Shown: positions 16,557 to 25,827, counted from the stretch's first letter. The stretch: 64,000 nt of DNA from Pseudoselenomonas ruminantium (GCA_015058575.1 SVBZ01000006.1:1-64000); one strand, 5' to 3'. Notes: a model not told the origin generated them from the letters alone. Numbers and translations are program-made.

Positions 16557-17879
16557 GTGTATGTTTCATTGGACAGTTCCCAAGCAGGTTTGTTATTTCT
16601 TTTGCTCTTGCTTCTGCTGAGCATCAATGGTTTTTTCTCACTGATTGAGACGGCCATCACCGAAAGTCACCGCAGCCGTCTCGAACGACTGCAGGAAGAC
16701 GGCAATCCCGACGCCGAAAATGCACTGGCCATCCTTGAGCATCCCGAGCAGATGCTCTCGCTGGCGCAGGTCGGCATCACGCTGACCAGCATCCTGACCG
16801 GCCTCTGTACTGGCGTATTTTTCGCCCCGGTCGTCGCCGGGCTATTGCCCTTCCTGCCGCAAGCCCATGCCGTTGCTCTCGTCATCAGCATCGTTGCCAT
16901 GACGTACATTACACTGCTCTTCAGTGAATTCCTGCCGAAAAAAGCAGCGCTTCAGGCACCAGAGCGTGTACTGCTCAAGTACCATCGCATCCTGCGCATC
17001 ATCACGCGCCTCACCCAGCCGTTCATCACGCTATTATCAGGCTCAGCCAATCTCATCCTGCTGTTATTCGGCATCAATCCCAAGCACGAGGATACCGTTA
17101 CCGAGGACGAAGTCAAAGACCTCATCGAGCAGGGTACCGAAGACGGCACGTTTGAAAAGACCGAGCAAGCCATGGTTGACCGCATCTTCCACATGAGCGA
17201 CCAGACTGCATACGCACTGATGACACCGCGCACGCAGATGCTCTGGCTCGACCTTTCTGATTCGCTCAAGCACAACCTGCGGCTGATTCGCGAAACGCCA
17301 CAGGATATCTTCCCGGTCGGCCGCGACAGCCTCGATGACTTCTGCGGCATCCTCTATGCCAAAGATCTGCTGAATGCTTCGCTAGAACGCAAAGCCCTCG
17401 ACCTCTCACTATATATCCGCAAGCCGCTGTTCGTCCCCCGCTCGATGGAAACTTTCCGCGTACTTGAGCAGTTCCGTGATAGCGGCACGCATGAAGCCAT
17501 GGTCCTGGATGAATACGGGGGCGTCATCGGCTTCCTCACGCTTGATGATATCTTGCAGGAAATCATTGGCGAGTCACTTTCGACGAATGAACCCGATCCC
17601 GTCCAGCTCACCGTCCGCGATGAAAATTCCTGGCTTGTCGATGGCCTTTACTCCATTGACGACTTCAAGGAACGCTTCGATATCGATGCGCTGCCCGATG
17701 AAGATCATGACCACTATCAGACCATGGGCGGCTTCCTGACTTCCTACTTTGGCTACATTCCCAAAGCCGGCGAAAAAAAGGATTGGAATGGCCTTACCTT
17801 CGAGGTCGTCGATATGGACCGGGCACGCATCGATAAAATCCTGATTACCAAGAACCCCAGCCCTGTCACAACCGAATAA
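16557..17879 (+). CDS. CNNM/HlyC-CorC family membrane protein with CBS domains
   Basis: 440 residues. The N-terminal DUF21/CNNM membrane domain has about four spans (FLLLLLLLSINGFF at 16-29, then three more to about residue 135). It is followed by a CBS pair (about 205-330) and a C-terminal CorC_HlyC domain ending RARIDKILITKN. Family members are linked to magnesium or cobalt export; the label hemolysin is historical. The GTG start at 16557 sits unusually close to AAGGA; a TTG at 16569 is the alternative. It is divergent from rbgA and ends at a shared terminator. Confidence 0.88.
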   Translation: MYVSLDSSQAGLLFLLLLLLLSINGFFSLIETAITESHRSRLERLQEDGNPDAENALAILEHPEQMLSLAQVGITLTSILTGLCTGVFFAPVVAGLLPFLPQAHAVALVISIVAMTYITLLFSEFLPKKAALQAPERVLLKYHRILRIITRLTQPFITLLSGSANLILLLFGINPKHEDTVTEDEVKDLIEQGTEDGTFEKTEQAMVDRIFHMSDQTAYALMTPRTQMLWLDLSDSLKHNLRLIRETPQDIFPVGRDSLDDFCGILYAKDLLNASLERKALDLSLYIRKPLFVPRSMETFRVLEQFRDSGTHEAMVLDEYGGVIGFLTLDDILQEIIGESLSTNEPDPVQLTVRDENSWLVDGLYSIDDFKERFDIDALPDEDHDHYQTMGGFLTSYFGYIPKAGEKKDWNGLTFEVVDMDRARIDKILITKNPSPVTTE

Positions 17880-17882
17880 AAC

Positions 17883-17928
17883 AAAAATCCCGTTGCCATG
17901 GCCTCCTAGCCACAGCAACGGGATTTTT
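17883..17928. terminator. Bidirectional terminator between convergent genes
   Basis: AAAAATCCCGTTGC (17883-17896) pairs with GCAACGGGATTTTT (17915-17928). A-tract and T-tract on either side make it usable in both directions. Confidence 0.92.
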
Positions 17929-17932
17929 CTGT

Positions 17933-18766
17933 TCAAGACTGGACAAACAACGCCTTGACTCGGATATTCACTTCATGTACAACCATGCCAGTCATATACT
18001 CCACTGCCTCGCGTACGCTATGCTGTGCCTGAGCGAGCAGCGTGGGAATATGGTTGCCATAAGTCAGAACCACATCGCATGAAATCTTGAGCCCCAGATC
18101 CTCGTCTTTGCGTATAAGGTGCTGCACCTCCATACCACTGACTTTGGTAAAGGCCTCCTGCTTCGTGATTACCTGACGGATAATCCCCTTAATGGCATGA
18201 TCATCGATTTCAAGTTTGCCATAATAACTGAACACCGGGCGCACAATAGATTTCTCCCCCAGCCGGCGCCGGCGCGTTGACGAACGCTTGAAAAACGTCT
18301 GCAACGGGTCCACCAGATAGCCTGAGAAATGCGGCTTGAGCTCAATCGTAGGAACCGGAATGATATGCTTTCCCTGCTTGAGCCGATAGAACTGCGCCTT
18401 TTCCATCTCCTGCTGCGAAGCAACATCCTCGATATGGATGATCTTGGCAATCGACGGCAGCCTGAGTGCTTTGGCAATCTTCTGGACCATGTTCTCCGAC
18501 GTGCCGAGAATCAAGATGCGATGCGGCTTTTCCGCCTCTATGGCAGCCCGCACCTCCTCGGCATGTCCCGGCAGGATAAAGATTGCCCGGCGCACAGCCA
18601 TGATCTTGCTTTGCTCTTTCTTTGCCGAATGACCAGCCAGTATCTTGCCATCCTTAATCAAGATGCCATCATCAATGATGGCATCTGCCTTGTTCTCATG
18701 CGCAACCACCAGCGCATGATGGCTTTTGCCAGTACCACTGGGTCCCACCAGTGCGATTACGTTCAT
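17933..18766 (-). CDS. P-loop ATPase fused to an Asp23/Gls24-like domain
   Basis: 277 residues. The N-terminal half has Walker A GPSGTGKS (8-15) and a small kinase-like nucleotide-binding fold. Residues about 165-275 look like an Asp23/Gls24 envelope-stress domain (IRQVITKQEAFTKVSGMEV, then HSVREAVEYMTGMVVHEVNI). I do not know a characterised member with this architecture. It could couple ATP binding to an envelope-stress or lipid-synthesis scaffold, as stand-alone Asp23 proteins do, but that is speculation. AGGAG lies 8 nt before the ATG. The PHP phosphoesterase gene ends 15 nt upstream, so the two are probably cotranscribed. Confidence 0.7.
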   Translation of the reverse strand: MNVIALVGPSGTGKSHHALVVAHENKADAIIDDGILIKDGKILAGHSAKKEQSKIMAVRRAIFILPGHAEEVRAAIEAEKPHRILILGTSENMVQKIAKALRLPSIAKIIHIEDVASQQEMEKAQFYRLKQGKHIIPVPTIELKPHFSGYLVDPLQTFFKRSSTRRRRLGEKSIVRPVFSYYGKLEIDDHAIKGIIRQVITKQEAFTKVSGMEVQHLIRKDEDLGLKISCDVVLTYGNHIPTLLAQAQHSVREAVEYMTGMVVHEVNIRVKALFVQS

Positions 18767-18781
18767 GCTCTACACTCCTGT

Positions 18782-19615
18782 TTAGCCCAGTTTCTGCTCC
18801 GGGCGGTAAAATTTCTCTGCCCAGCTGTCTTCAATCGTAAAAATGCCGAGTTCCTGCGGATAACGCGTCGGAAACCCATGAAAATCCGACCCTCCTGACA
18901 CCATAAGACCGAACTCCTCAGCCATGGCCAGATAGCGGCCCGTCTCCTCCGCATTATGCTGCGGATAAAACGCCTCGATTCCTTCAATACCACGCTGGCA
19001 AAGCTCACGCACCAGCTCATCGTCTCCCACAAGTTTCGGATGCGCCAGTACCGGTGTGCCGCCAGCTCCTTTGATGATCGCGATGATTTCTTCAACTTCC
19101 AGATGATAGTGCGGCACATAAGCCGGCTGCCCCTTGCTAAGGACAGCCTCAAAGGCCTCCCGCACAGAGGAAAAATATCCCTTCTTGACCAATACGCGGC
19201 CAATATGCGACCGGCTGATCGACTTGCTGGTCCCGGCAATTGCCAGGACATCGGCTTCGGTAATCGCATAGCCTAAAGCCCGCAGCTTCTCTATCATCTC
19301 TGAGAATCTGCTCCAGCGTCCCTCCGTCACATCATTGAGCTTATCCGCCAGGCCTCGATAGTAAATATCGATATTGTAACCCAGTATATGGATTTCTCTG
19401 GTCGGATGATGCGCACTGAACTCTATCCCCGGGATTATGCGAATCCCGCGGGCTGGATAATGACCATTCTCGTATAAATCGACGATGCCTTCTACCGTAT
19501 CATGGTCCGTAATGGCCATATAGGTAAGGCCGGCTGTCTTTGCGGCTGCTACGAGCTCTTCCGGCGTCAGTTTGCCATCCGAAAAAGTCGTATGCATATG
19601 CAAATCACTTGGCAT
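18782..19615 (-). CDS. PHP-domain phosphoesterase (YciV/RNase AM-like)
   Basis: 277 residues with the PHP metal motifs: HMHTTFSDG near the N-terminus, AITDHDT at about 35, and later histidines including SGGSDFHG near 235. The closest relatives I recognise are the YciV/Trph family, which removes single nucleotides from 5' ends of RNA or hydrolyses 3',5'-bisphosphate nucleotides. The exact substrate is inferred. It lies downstream of spoVS and upstream of the P-loop/Asp23 gene, all on the minus strand. Confidence 0.85.
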   Translation of the reverse strand: MPSDLHMHTTFSDGKLTPEELVAAAKTAGLTYMAITDHDTVEGIVDLYENGHYPARGIRIIPGIEFSAHHPTREIHILGYNIDIYYRGLADKLNDVTEGRWSRFSEMIEKLRALGYAITEADVLAIAGTSKSISRSHIGRVLVKKGYFSSVREAFEAVLSKGQPAYVPHYHLEVEEIIAIIKGAGGTPVLAHPKLVGDDELVRELCQRGIEGIEAFYPQHNAEETGRYLAMAEEFGLMVSGGSDFHGFPTRYPQELGIFTIEDSWAEKFYRPEQKLG

Positions 19616-19640
19616 TCGGATCCACTCCTATACTCTATAC

Positions 19641-19901
19641 TCAGCGCGGCTCGACGATCAGTTTGATAGCGGTACGTTCTTCCCCGTCAATCTTGATATC
19701 CGTGAAAGCCGGAATGCAAATGAGGTCGATTCCATGCGGCGCCACGAATCCACGGGCAATAGCCACTGCCTTGACCGCTTGATTAAGAGCCCCGGCACCG
19801 ATTGCCTGCATCTCAGCACTGCCGCTTTCACGCAGTACACCAGCCAGAGCGCCTGCCACTGAGTTTGGATTCGACTTTGCAGATACCTTTAGAATTTCCA
19901 T
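19641..19901 (-). CDS. spoVS: Stage V sporulation protein S family (SpoVS)
   Basis: 86 residues from the ATG at 19901, with GAGAGGA 10 nt upstream. The start MEILKVSAKSNPNSVAGALA and the end TAIKLIVEPR match SpoVS almost residue for residue, and 86 is the standard length. SpoVS is an Alba-like small protein needed for spore maturation in Bacillus. It is also found in non-sporulating bacteria, where its role is unknown. The order rny-(unknown)-ymdB-spoVS mirrors Bacillus ymdA-ymdB-spoVS. Confidence 0.96.
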   Translation of the reverse strand: MEILKVSAKSNPNSVAGALAGVLRESGSAEMQAIGAGALNQAVKAVAIARGFVAPHGIDLICIPAFTDIKIDGEERTAIKLIVEPR

Positions 19902-20041
19902 GTTCAGCACGTCCTCTCAACAAAAACACTACATCAACAAATTGTGTATATCCTGTAGTCAAAACTTACTGTTACTAGGAAGAGTATTCGGCAAAAGACT
20001 GCAAAGTCCTTCTTTTTTCTATAAACTAAAGTATTTTCAGC

Positions 20042-20824
20042 TTACTCCTCGGTAATGAAAATACGCTCGATTCCCGTCGTCCGGTTCGTCGCATCATCGA
20101 TGTCAACGATTACGGCCGAATAAACCTGCGGGCCCTTCTCTTCGAGATCGAACCGACAAGGCATAGCCGTCGTGAACTTGCGCAGGATGATCTCGGTCTT
20201 GACGCCGAGCACAGAATTCCACGGCCCTGTCATCCCCAGATCCGTGATATAGGCTGTCCCCTGCGGCAATAAGCGCGCATCAGCCGTCTGGATATGCGTA
20301 TGTGTACCGACAACGCCATTGACACGCCCATCGAGATACCACCCCATCGCCATTTTCTCAGAGGTTGTCTCCGCATGGAAATCCAGGAATATGATATCAC
20401 ACTCCCGCTTGATTTCATGCAGGATGTCCTCCACCTTCTGGAACGGGCAGTCAAGTGCCGGCATAAACGCCCGGCCCGAAAGATTGATAACACCGATATT
20501 CTTAGCCTTGAACGGATAGATACACCACCCTTTGCCCGGTGTTCCCTCCGGATAGTTGGCCGGCCGGATCAAAAACGGCTCCTGGTCGATAAACTCCAGG
20601 ACATCTTTCTTATCCCAAACATGGTTGCCCGATGTAACGATGTCAGCTCCCGCATGATAAAGCTCATCAAGCGACTTGCGCGAAAAGCCCTTGCCGCCAG
20701 CGGAATTCTCCCCATTGACGATAACTACATCGATACCCTTCTCCTGACGGAGTTTCGGCGTATACAACTGGAATGCCTTACGGCCTGGACGGCCGACGAC
20801 ATCACCTGTCAACATTACTCGCAC
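20042..20824 (-). CDS. ymdB: YmdB family metallophosphoesterase
   Basis: 260 residues. Metal-binding motifs are in family order: GDVVGRPGR at the N-terminus, NGENSAGGKGF, SGNHVWD, DFHAET and GTHTHIQTAD. Bacillus YmdB hydrolyses 2',3'-cyclic nucleotides and influences biofilm and motility decisions. It lies between spoVS and a gene of unknown function, with rny beyond, which fits the conserved RNase Y neighbourhood. Confidence 0.95.
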   Translation of the reverse strand: MRVMLTGDVVGRPGRKAFQLYTPKLRQEKGIDVVIVNGENSAGGKGFSRKSLDELYHAGADIVTSGNHVWDKKDVLEFIDQEPFLIRPANYPEGTPGKGWCIYPFKAKNIGVINLSGRAFMPALDCPFQKVEDILHEIKRECDIIFLDFHAETTSEKMAMGWYLDGRVNGVVGTHTHIQTADARLLPQGTAYITDLGMTGPWNSVLGVKTEIILRKFTTAMPCRFDLEEKGPQVYSAVIVDIDDATNRTTGIERIFITEE

Positions 20825-20852
20825 GATTGTACTTCCTCCTCCCGCTGATGAT

Positions 20853-21398
20853 TCAGCGGTTATATACTACGACCCGGTCCCGGTCGCGAATCCCAATGAG
20901 CTGCTCACGGATCTTATACGCTTGATGCTGATCCAGCAGCTGATCGAGGACGGCACTCTGCGCATCAGCAAAATCCGGCTCAAGCTGATCCAGCGAATGC
21001 TTATCGCGCCTAAGCCTGCTGCCAAACGTCTCTTGGAACAGCGCGGTAATCAGCGTGAGTTCGCCACGCGTCAAAGTCACCAGCTGCCGATGGATATGAA
21101 CCGTCATCAGATTGCCGAAGCTCTCTGCCTCCGCAGCCATCCACACCTGACTGCCCGAATCCAGCTCATGATAAGCCTGCAAGCTATCATCAAGCAGTTT
21201 GACAAATGGTTCCAGCTCCTGCTTATCCGCCTTACCCTCGATGACAAAGTCCATGACCATTTCCGTATTTTCGGGCTCATAGGTAACTGACTCAATCTCC
21301 GGGTAACAGACGAGAATGGACGCCAGCAGCTGTATGCCGGTTTTATCACTTGACTGCTTTCCCACTGCCTGTTTCATCAAATCCTTGAATCTGAACAT
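20853..21398 (-). CDS. Unknown protein between rny and ymdB
   Basis: 181 residues, not recognised. It has no signal peptide, membrane span or cysteine. The N-terminal part (FRFKDLMKQAVGKQSSDKTG) resembles a short amphipathic helix. The middle mixes beta-strand-like and acidic segments, and the C-terminus is helical (DQLLDQHQAYKIREQLI) and ends in a strand. Gene spacing of 28 nt to ymdB and 71 nt to rny suggests cotranscription. It might act in RNA turnover because of its neighbours, but no motif shows this. Confidence 0.75.
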   Translation of the reverse strand: MFRFKDLMKQAVGKQSSDKTGIQLLASILVCYPEIESVTYEPENTEMVMDFVIEGKADKQELEPFVKLLDDSLQAYHELDSGSQVWMAAEAESFGNLMTVHIHRQLVTLTRGELTLITALFQETFGSRLRRDKHSLDQLEPDFADAQSAVLDQLLDQHQAYKIREQLIGIRDRDRVVVYNR

Positions 21399-21469
21399 AG
21401 TCTGTCCTCTTATAGGTAGAATGGGGATGCAGAGCCAAGCCCTGCATCCCCAGATCTTTTATTCCTTGC

Positions 21470-23014
21470 TTATTTCGCATAATCGACGACGCGCGTCTCG
21501 CGGATAACCGTAGCCTTGATCTGGCCCGGATACTCGAGCTCGTCCTCGATTTTCTTGACGATATCATGTGCCAAAGCAGCTGCCTCAGCATCATCCACCT
21601 TGTCCGGCTTGACCATGACGCGAATCTCGCGGCCAGCCTGGATGGCAAAGCAACGCTCAACGCCGTCATAAGACTCAGCGATTTCCTCAAGGCGTTTGAG
21701 GCGCTTGAGATACGACTCAAGGCTCTCACGGCGTGCGCCAGGTCTGGCAGCCGATACAGCATCAGCTGCTGCGACGAGTACAGCCTCAACGCTTGTCGCT
21801 TCAACATCCCCATGATGCGAAGCGATGCAGTTGATGACATCCTTGGACTCACGGAATTTATGCGCCAAATCCGCACCGATTGTCGTATGCGAGCCTTCGA
21901 CCTCGCGGTCAATAGCTTTGCCGATATCGTGCAGCAAGCCGCCACGCTTTGCCAGCGTGACATCGCAGCCCAACTCCGATGCCATGACACCAGCCAGATG
22001 CGCAACCTCAATCGAATGGTTGAGGACATTCTGCCCATAACTCGTGCGATAGCGCAAACGGCCGAGCATCTTCACGAGCTCCGGATGGATGCCGTGGACC
22101 CCCGTATCAAACGTCGCCTGCTCACCAGCCTCTTTGATGCGCTGGTCAACTTCGCGCTTGGCTTTCTCGACCATTTCCTCGATGCGGGCCGGATGGATGC
22201 GGCCATCCTGGATCAGTTTCTCCAGGGCAATACGTGCCACCTCACGGCGCACTGGATCGAAGCCCGACAGGATAACTGCCTCCGGCGTATCATCGATGAT
22301 GAGGTCAACGCCCGTCATCGTCTCCAATGTACGGATATTGCGGCCCTCACGGCCGATGATACGGCCCTTCATCTCATCGTTCGGCAGCGCGACAACCGAT
22401 ACCGTCGTCTCAGCGACATGATCTGCTGCACAGCGCTGGATAGCCTGGCTCAGGATATCCTGTGCTTTCTTGTCACACTCATCTTTCATCTGTTGCTCAT
22501 ATTCTTTGATTTTCATGGCCTTTTCGTGCTTGAGCTCTTCCTCAGCTTCAGCCATGAGCATCGTCCGCGCTTCCTCTGCCGTCAGGCTCGAGATGCGTTC
22601 GAGTTCTGCCTTCTGCTTCTCATGCATCTCATCCACAGCCTGCTGGCTCTTGTCAAGACGCGACTCCTTGCGTGAGAGCGCCTCTTCCTTCTTTTCGATG
22701 GAATCGAGCTTGCGGTCGAGATTCTCTTCCTTCTGCACCACACGGCGCTCCTGGCGCTGAATCTCGCTGCGGCGCTCCTTCGTATCGCGATCGAGCTCCT
22801 GACGCAGACGATGGATATCTTCCTTCGCCTCCAGCAGGGCCTCTTTCTTCTTGGTTTCGCCTTTTTCTTCTGCGTCTGCTACAATGCGTTTTGCTTCTTC
22901 TTCAGCGGAGCCAATCTGCGCCTCTGCCGTACGTTTACGGGCAATATAGCCGATAGTGACACCGATGATAGCTGCAACTATTACCGCTACTATTTCGATA
23001 ACGATAATACTCAC
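21470..23014 (-). CDS. rny: Ribonuclease Y
   Basis: 514 residues, full length. An N-terminal membrane anchor (about 1-23) is followed by a long charged coiled coil (about 30-200), a KH domain ([15 protein letters not shown]) and an HD domain with [10 protein letters not shown]. RNase Y is the membrane-bound endonuclease that starts decay of many mRNAs in Firmicutes. It has a strong promoter with a perfect -35 and is divergent from the small zinc protein. Confidence 0.98.
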   Translation of the reverse strand: MSIIVIEIVAVIVAAIIGVTIGYIARKRTAEAQIGSAEEEAKRIVADAEEKGETKKKEALLEAKEDIHRLRQELDRDTKERRSEIQRQERRVVQKEENLDRKLDSIEKKEEALSRKESRLDKSQQAVDEMHEKQKAELERISSLTAEEARTMLMAEAEEELKHEKAMKIKEYEQQMKDECDKKAQDILSQAIQRCAADHVAETTVSVVALPNDEMKGRIIGREGRNIRTLETMTGVDLIIDDTPEAVILSGFDPVRREVARIALEKLIQDGRIHPARIEEMVEKAKREVDQRIKEAGEQATFDTGVHGIHPELVKMLGRLRYRTSYGQNVLNHSIEVAHLAGVMASELGCDVTLAKRGGLLHDIGKAIDREVEGSHTTIGADLAHKFRESKDVINCIASHHGDVEATSVEAVLVAAADAVSAARPGARRESLESYLKRLKRLEEIAESYDGVERCFAIQAGREIRVMVKPDKVDDAEAAALAHDIVKKIEDELEYPGQIKATVIRETRVVDYAK

Positions 23015-23084
23015 CCCCTCTTGTTTTATTTGCTTTTTATGCAGGATTGATTGTCGGATAGTTCATACATAACTATACCCTATT

Positions 23085-23113
23085 ATTTTAATGTTTTTCC
23101 GATACAGTGTCAA
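23085..23113 (-). promoter_or_regulatory. Promoter of rny
   Basis: On the minus strand: -35 TTGACA (23113-23108), 17 nt spacer, -10 TAAAAT (23090-23085). Confidence 0.82.
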
Positions 23114-23120
23114 GAAATCC

Positions 23121-23149
23121 TAGTCAAATCGCAACGGATGCGGTAAAAT
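23121..23149 (+). promoter_or_regulatory. Candidate promoter of the small zinc membrane protein
   Basis: -35 TAGTCA (23121-23126), 17 nt spacer, -10 TAAAAT (23144-23149), 47 nt before the ATG at 23197. It lies back to back with the rny promoter. Confidence 0.6.
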
Positions 23150-23196
23150 TAAAAATATGTGCGAATACGCAAGAATTCAACTGGGGGAATCCATAT

Positions 23197-23487
23197 ATGC
23201 TGAAATGTTCAGAATGCAGCCGCGACCTTGAGGAAAAGGACGCGCTCGTCCACACGACCGAAGACGGCCAGCGCAAGGTAATCTGCCCGGAGTGCTTTGA
23301 ACGGCTGACCGGTGTCGACTATAAGACCTTTGCCTACCGCAAGGAAAATGCCAAGCAGACCATGTTTGCCGTACTCTTCTGCCTCGCTGCCACGGCCTAC
23401 GCCTGGTACGACAAAGGCTGGCTATGGGGTGCCGGCGGCATCGTCCTTACCATCCTCGTTTATCTCTTTTCAAGCAAGACCCGTTAA
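23197..23487 (+). CDS. Small zinc-ribbon membrane protein of unknown function
   Basis: 96 residues from the ATG at 23197, preceded by GGGGG. The upstream frame to 23107 lacks a ribosome site and contains the promoter. Two CxxC pairs (C4/C7 and C30/C33) form a likely zinc ribbon. They are followed by two membrane spans (about 54-70 and 75-92) and a basic end, SSKTR. I do not know a function. The layout suggests a cytoplasmic zinc-binding head on a membrane hairpin. A terminator follows directly. Confidence 0.75.
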   Translation: MLKCSECSRDLEEKDALVHTTEDGQRKVICPECFERLTGVDYKTFAYRKENAKQTMFAVLFCLAATAYAWYDKGWLWGAGGIVLTILVYLFSSKTR

Positions 23488-23490
23488 CAG

Positions 23491-23530
23491 AAGAGCCTGA
23501 CGGCTAATGGATAACCGTCAGGCTCTTTTC
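23491..23530. terminator. Bidirectional terminator
   Basis: AAGAGCCTGACGG (23491-23503) pairs with CCGTCAGGCTCTT (23515-23527) and a T-run follows. It serves the zinc protein and may also serve the convergent kinase gene, whose 3' end it overlaps. Confidence 0.88.
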
Positions 23531-24555
23531 TATTTGAGTATCTGCTGCAATTCCTCATCAGTGAGTTCAAAAGTATCCATGATGGCTTTGCTGCTCATCG
23601 TCCCATCCTGATACAGCTTGCGCAAAATGGCTCTGCGCGCATGCGAAAGCCCCTCCGCATAACCATTTTTGTAAAGGGCGCCGACATCACCATTCTCAGC
23701 GCTGATCCGCCGGTTGATGCCACTCAGCAGACTGTTGTCGATAGTCACATCTGGCTTCTTCCAAAGCGCCGTACGGTTGACCATACGGTTCGGCATCATC
23801 TTGCCACGCAACTGATAATCCCCATCCGGCAGCATATGCCAGGTCTCATCTGCCGGCCAGGATTTCTTCAGCACGCGCTCGACGTTTATACGGTCACTGT
23901 TCCGATAGAATATTTCGGCTTCCTCACGGCTCTTGCCGCCCATCATTTTGCGCTGGATAAGGCGTTCCTTGAGATCCTGCGGTTCTGCACCGACAAACAA
24001 CGAATAATCCGCATAATTGCGCACGGTAAGCCAGCGGTCATCACCAAGCAGCAGCCAATTTCCCTCCAGCAGGATGATTGGCCGGCGGACCTTCACGACT
24101 TCCTCGACCACATCATGCGTCGTGCGGTCGTAAATCGGCCAGCGGCATTCGTCCGTGCGAAGCATTTGCAGCTTTGCCAGCAGGTGCTCGACATCAAACG
24201 TCTCAGGACATCCCTTGACCATGCTCATCGGCACCTGCTGGCCATCACGCGCCACCGTATGCGTGCGGATATAATCCGCATGGTAATGAAATCCATCGAG
24301 CCCCAGTGCCTGCACAGGAACCAGATTCGCATCCGTCAGCGATAATTTTTCCAGCAGCAATGCCAATGTCGATTTCCCGGTTCCCGGTGGCGCAGCCAGA
24401 TAAACAACAATCCGCGTCCCCTTCTCCCGTTGCAACTTCGACATCCGCCGCAGGAACGGCAGGAACAGATTATCGATCGTTTCCTGATTATAGCGTACCA
24501 TATGCCCCAACCCGTTTATGGTCAGCCGCAGAGTGCGCCAAGCTTTTTCTTCCAT
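23530..24555 (-). CDS. P-loop kinase of the YggC/FrcK type (uridine-kinase-like)
   Basis: 341 residues. The kinase core has Walker A AAPPGTGKST (K61), the LDGFHYH segment typical of phosphoribulokinase/uridine kinase relatives, and LLEGNWLLL as the Walker B strand. E. coli YggC has a similar layout, and fructose kinases of this type are known, so a sugar or nucleoside substrate is plausible but unproven. The extra C-terminal 80 residues end in a short helix-turn-helix-like segment (SSKAIMDTFELTDEELQQ). GGAGG precedes the ATG. It is monocistronic, between convergent and divergent genes. Confidence 0.75.
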   Translation of the reverse strand: MEEKAWRTLRLTINGLGHMVRYNQETIDNLFLPFLRRMSKLQREKGTRIVVYLAAPPGTGKSTLALLLEKLSLTDANLVPVQALGLDGFHYHADYIRTHTVARDGQQVPMSMVKGCPETFDVEHLLAKLQMLRTDECRWPIYDRTTHDVVEEVVKVRRPIILLEGNWLLLGDDRWLTVRNYADYSLFVGAEPQDLKERLIQRKMMGGKSREEAEIFYRNSDRINVERVLKKSWPADETWHMLPDGDYQLRGKMMPNRMVNRTALWKKPDVTIDNSLLSGINRRISAENGDVGALYKNGYAEGLSHARRAILRKLYQDGTMSSKAIMDTFELTDEELQQILK

Positions 24556-24632
24556 GACCCCCGCCTCCTTGTTTACACCTGAGCGATGTCCGTTATCCGC
24601 AAGTTAAATTTCTATTAATTCTCACAGATTCC

Positions 24633-24662
24633 TTAACCTTTCCGTACAAAATCCGTTATAAT
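24633..24662 (+). promoter_or_regulatory. Promoter of the M48 protease gene
   Basis: -35 TTAACC (24633-24638), 18 nt spacer, -10 TATAAT (24657-24662), 40 nt before the ATG. Confidence 0.65.
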
Positions 24663-24702
24663 AATACCCAAAGATAACAAACATCTACAGGAGGAATTAT
24701 AC

Positions 24703-25776
24703 ATGAAATCTACGAAATTGCGCAAGCTGATTACGGGGACAATCGCCGCCAGCCTGCTGGCCTTCCCCCTATCCTTCAGTACCATTCCAGCACCGGCTGC
24801 CGAAGCCGGGACTTCCAGCATCGTCGGCGCAATCATCGGTGGCGTTGCCGCCCATTCGCAGCTCGACGCAATGCTGCGCAAGTACAATGACTCCGAGGAA
24901 GGACGTCAGGAATACTTCCGCGAGATGAAAAAACAGTACGGCGTGAATGAAGACTGGGCACTCAATCAGCAGCTCGACCGCATCATGACCAACCTTACGG
25001 CGGGAATCGGCGCCATCGATGCCTCGGTATACAATAAACCCTACAATTACTTCATCAACAACCAAAAAGGCTTCAACGCCTTCTGCACGATTGGTCACAA
25101 CCTCAGTGTCAACACGGGACTCTACGATGTGCTGACCAACGAAGATGAAATCGCTGTCGTCCTGGCCCACGAACTCGGCCATGGACAAAAGGACCACCCG
25201 ATCAAAGGTGCCCGCCGCTCGCTCAATATGCAGATCCTAGGTGCTGCTACCGGCTCTCAGGCCGGTGCCCTCGTAGCCCAGGTCGTCAACAACCGTCACA
25301 TTACCAAACCGATGGAAAACGAAGCTGACGCTCTGGCCTTCGACTACATCACCCATACCAATTATAACCCTGGCGCGACAGCTGCTGTCTGGCAGCGCGT
25401 TCTCGACCTGTCCAAGAGCAGGGCCTCCGTCGTGCAGGAATTCATCTCCGACCATCCAGCCGATGACGACCGCCGTGACGCTTACGTCAAAAAGCTCTCA
25501 GCCTATAGCGGCAATCATGTCACAAACAAAGACGGGCTTGTCCGCATCAACACCAAAGACTTCACCACCCCGGCCGCAGCTAATGGCATGAGTGCACGTG
25601 AGCGTTCCTACTTTGTCATGGGCAACCTCGCAGCGGCCTACCATAATGGACACAACAAACACCGCGCCTATGCCGATGGCAATACCGTCATGCTCGGTGC
25701 GCAGCCCATCATGACCTGTGTCCACGGCGATGAAAGCGCCAGCACGCTGGCCGAGCGCCTCAATGCCATCAAATGA
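24703..25776 (+). CDS. Exported M48 family zinc metalloprotease
   Basis: 357 residues. The signal peptide is a basic KLRKL start and a hydrophobic core to about residue 30, with likely cleavage after APAAEA. The zinc site is AHELGH (H156, E157, H160), with the third ligand in ENEAD (205-209). The protein is soluble after cleavage, like the BepA/LoiP group of periplasmic M48 proteases that remove misassembled outer-membrane proteins. That fits a diderm Negativicute. AGGAGG lies before the ATG, and a strong terminator follows. Substrate assignment is inferred. Confidence 0.88.
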   Translation: MKSTKLRKLITGTIAASLLAFPLSFSTIPAPAAEAGTSSIVGAIIGGVAAHSQLDAMLRKYNDSEEGRQEYFREMKKQYGVNEDWALNQQLDRIMTNLTAGIGAIDASVYNKPYNYFINNQKGFNAFCTIGHNLSVNTGLYDVLTNEDEIAVVLAHELGHGQKDHPIKGARRSLNMQILGAATGSQAGALVAQVVNNRHITKPMENEADALAFDYITHTNYNPGATAAVWQRVLDLSKSRASVVQEFISDHPADDDRRDAYVKKLSAYSGNHVTNKDGLVRINTKDFTTPAAANGMSARERSYFVMGNLAAAYHNGHNKHRAYADGNTVMLGAQPIMTCVHGDESASTLAERLNAIK

Positions 25777-25777
25777 C

Positions 25778-25815
25778 AAAAAGAAAAGCCTCCCTCTCCG
25801 GAGGCTTTTCTTTTT
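25778..25815 (+). terminator. Terminator of the M48 protease gene
   Basis: AAAGAAAAGCCTCC pairs with GGAGGCTTTTCTTT around a short loop (25794-25799), followed by T residues. Confidence 0.9.
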
Positions 25816-25827
25816 GTCCCGGTTTGC

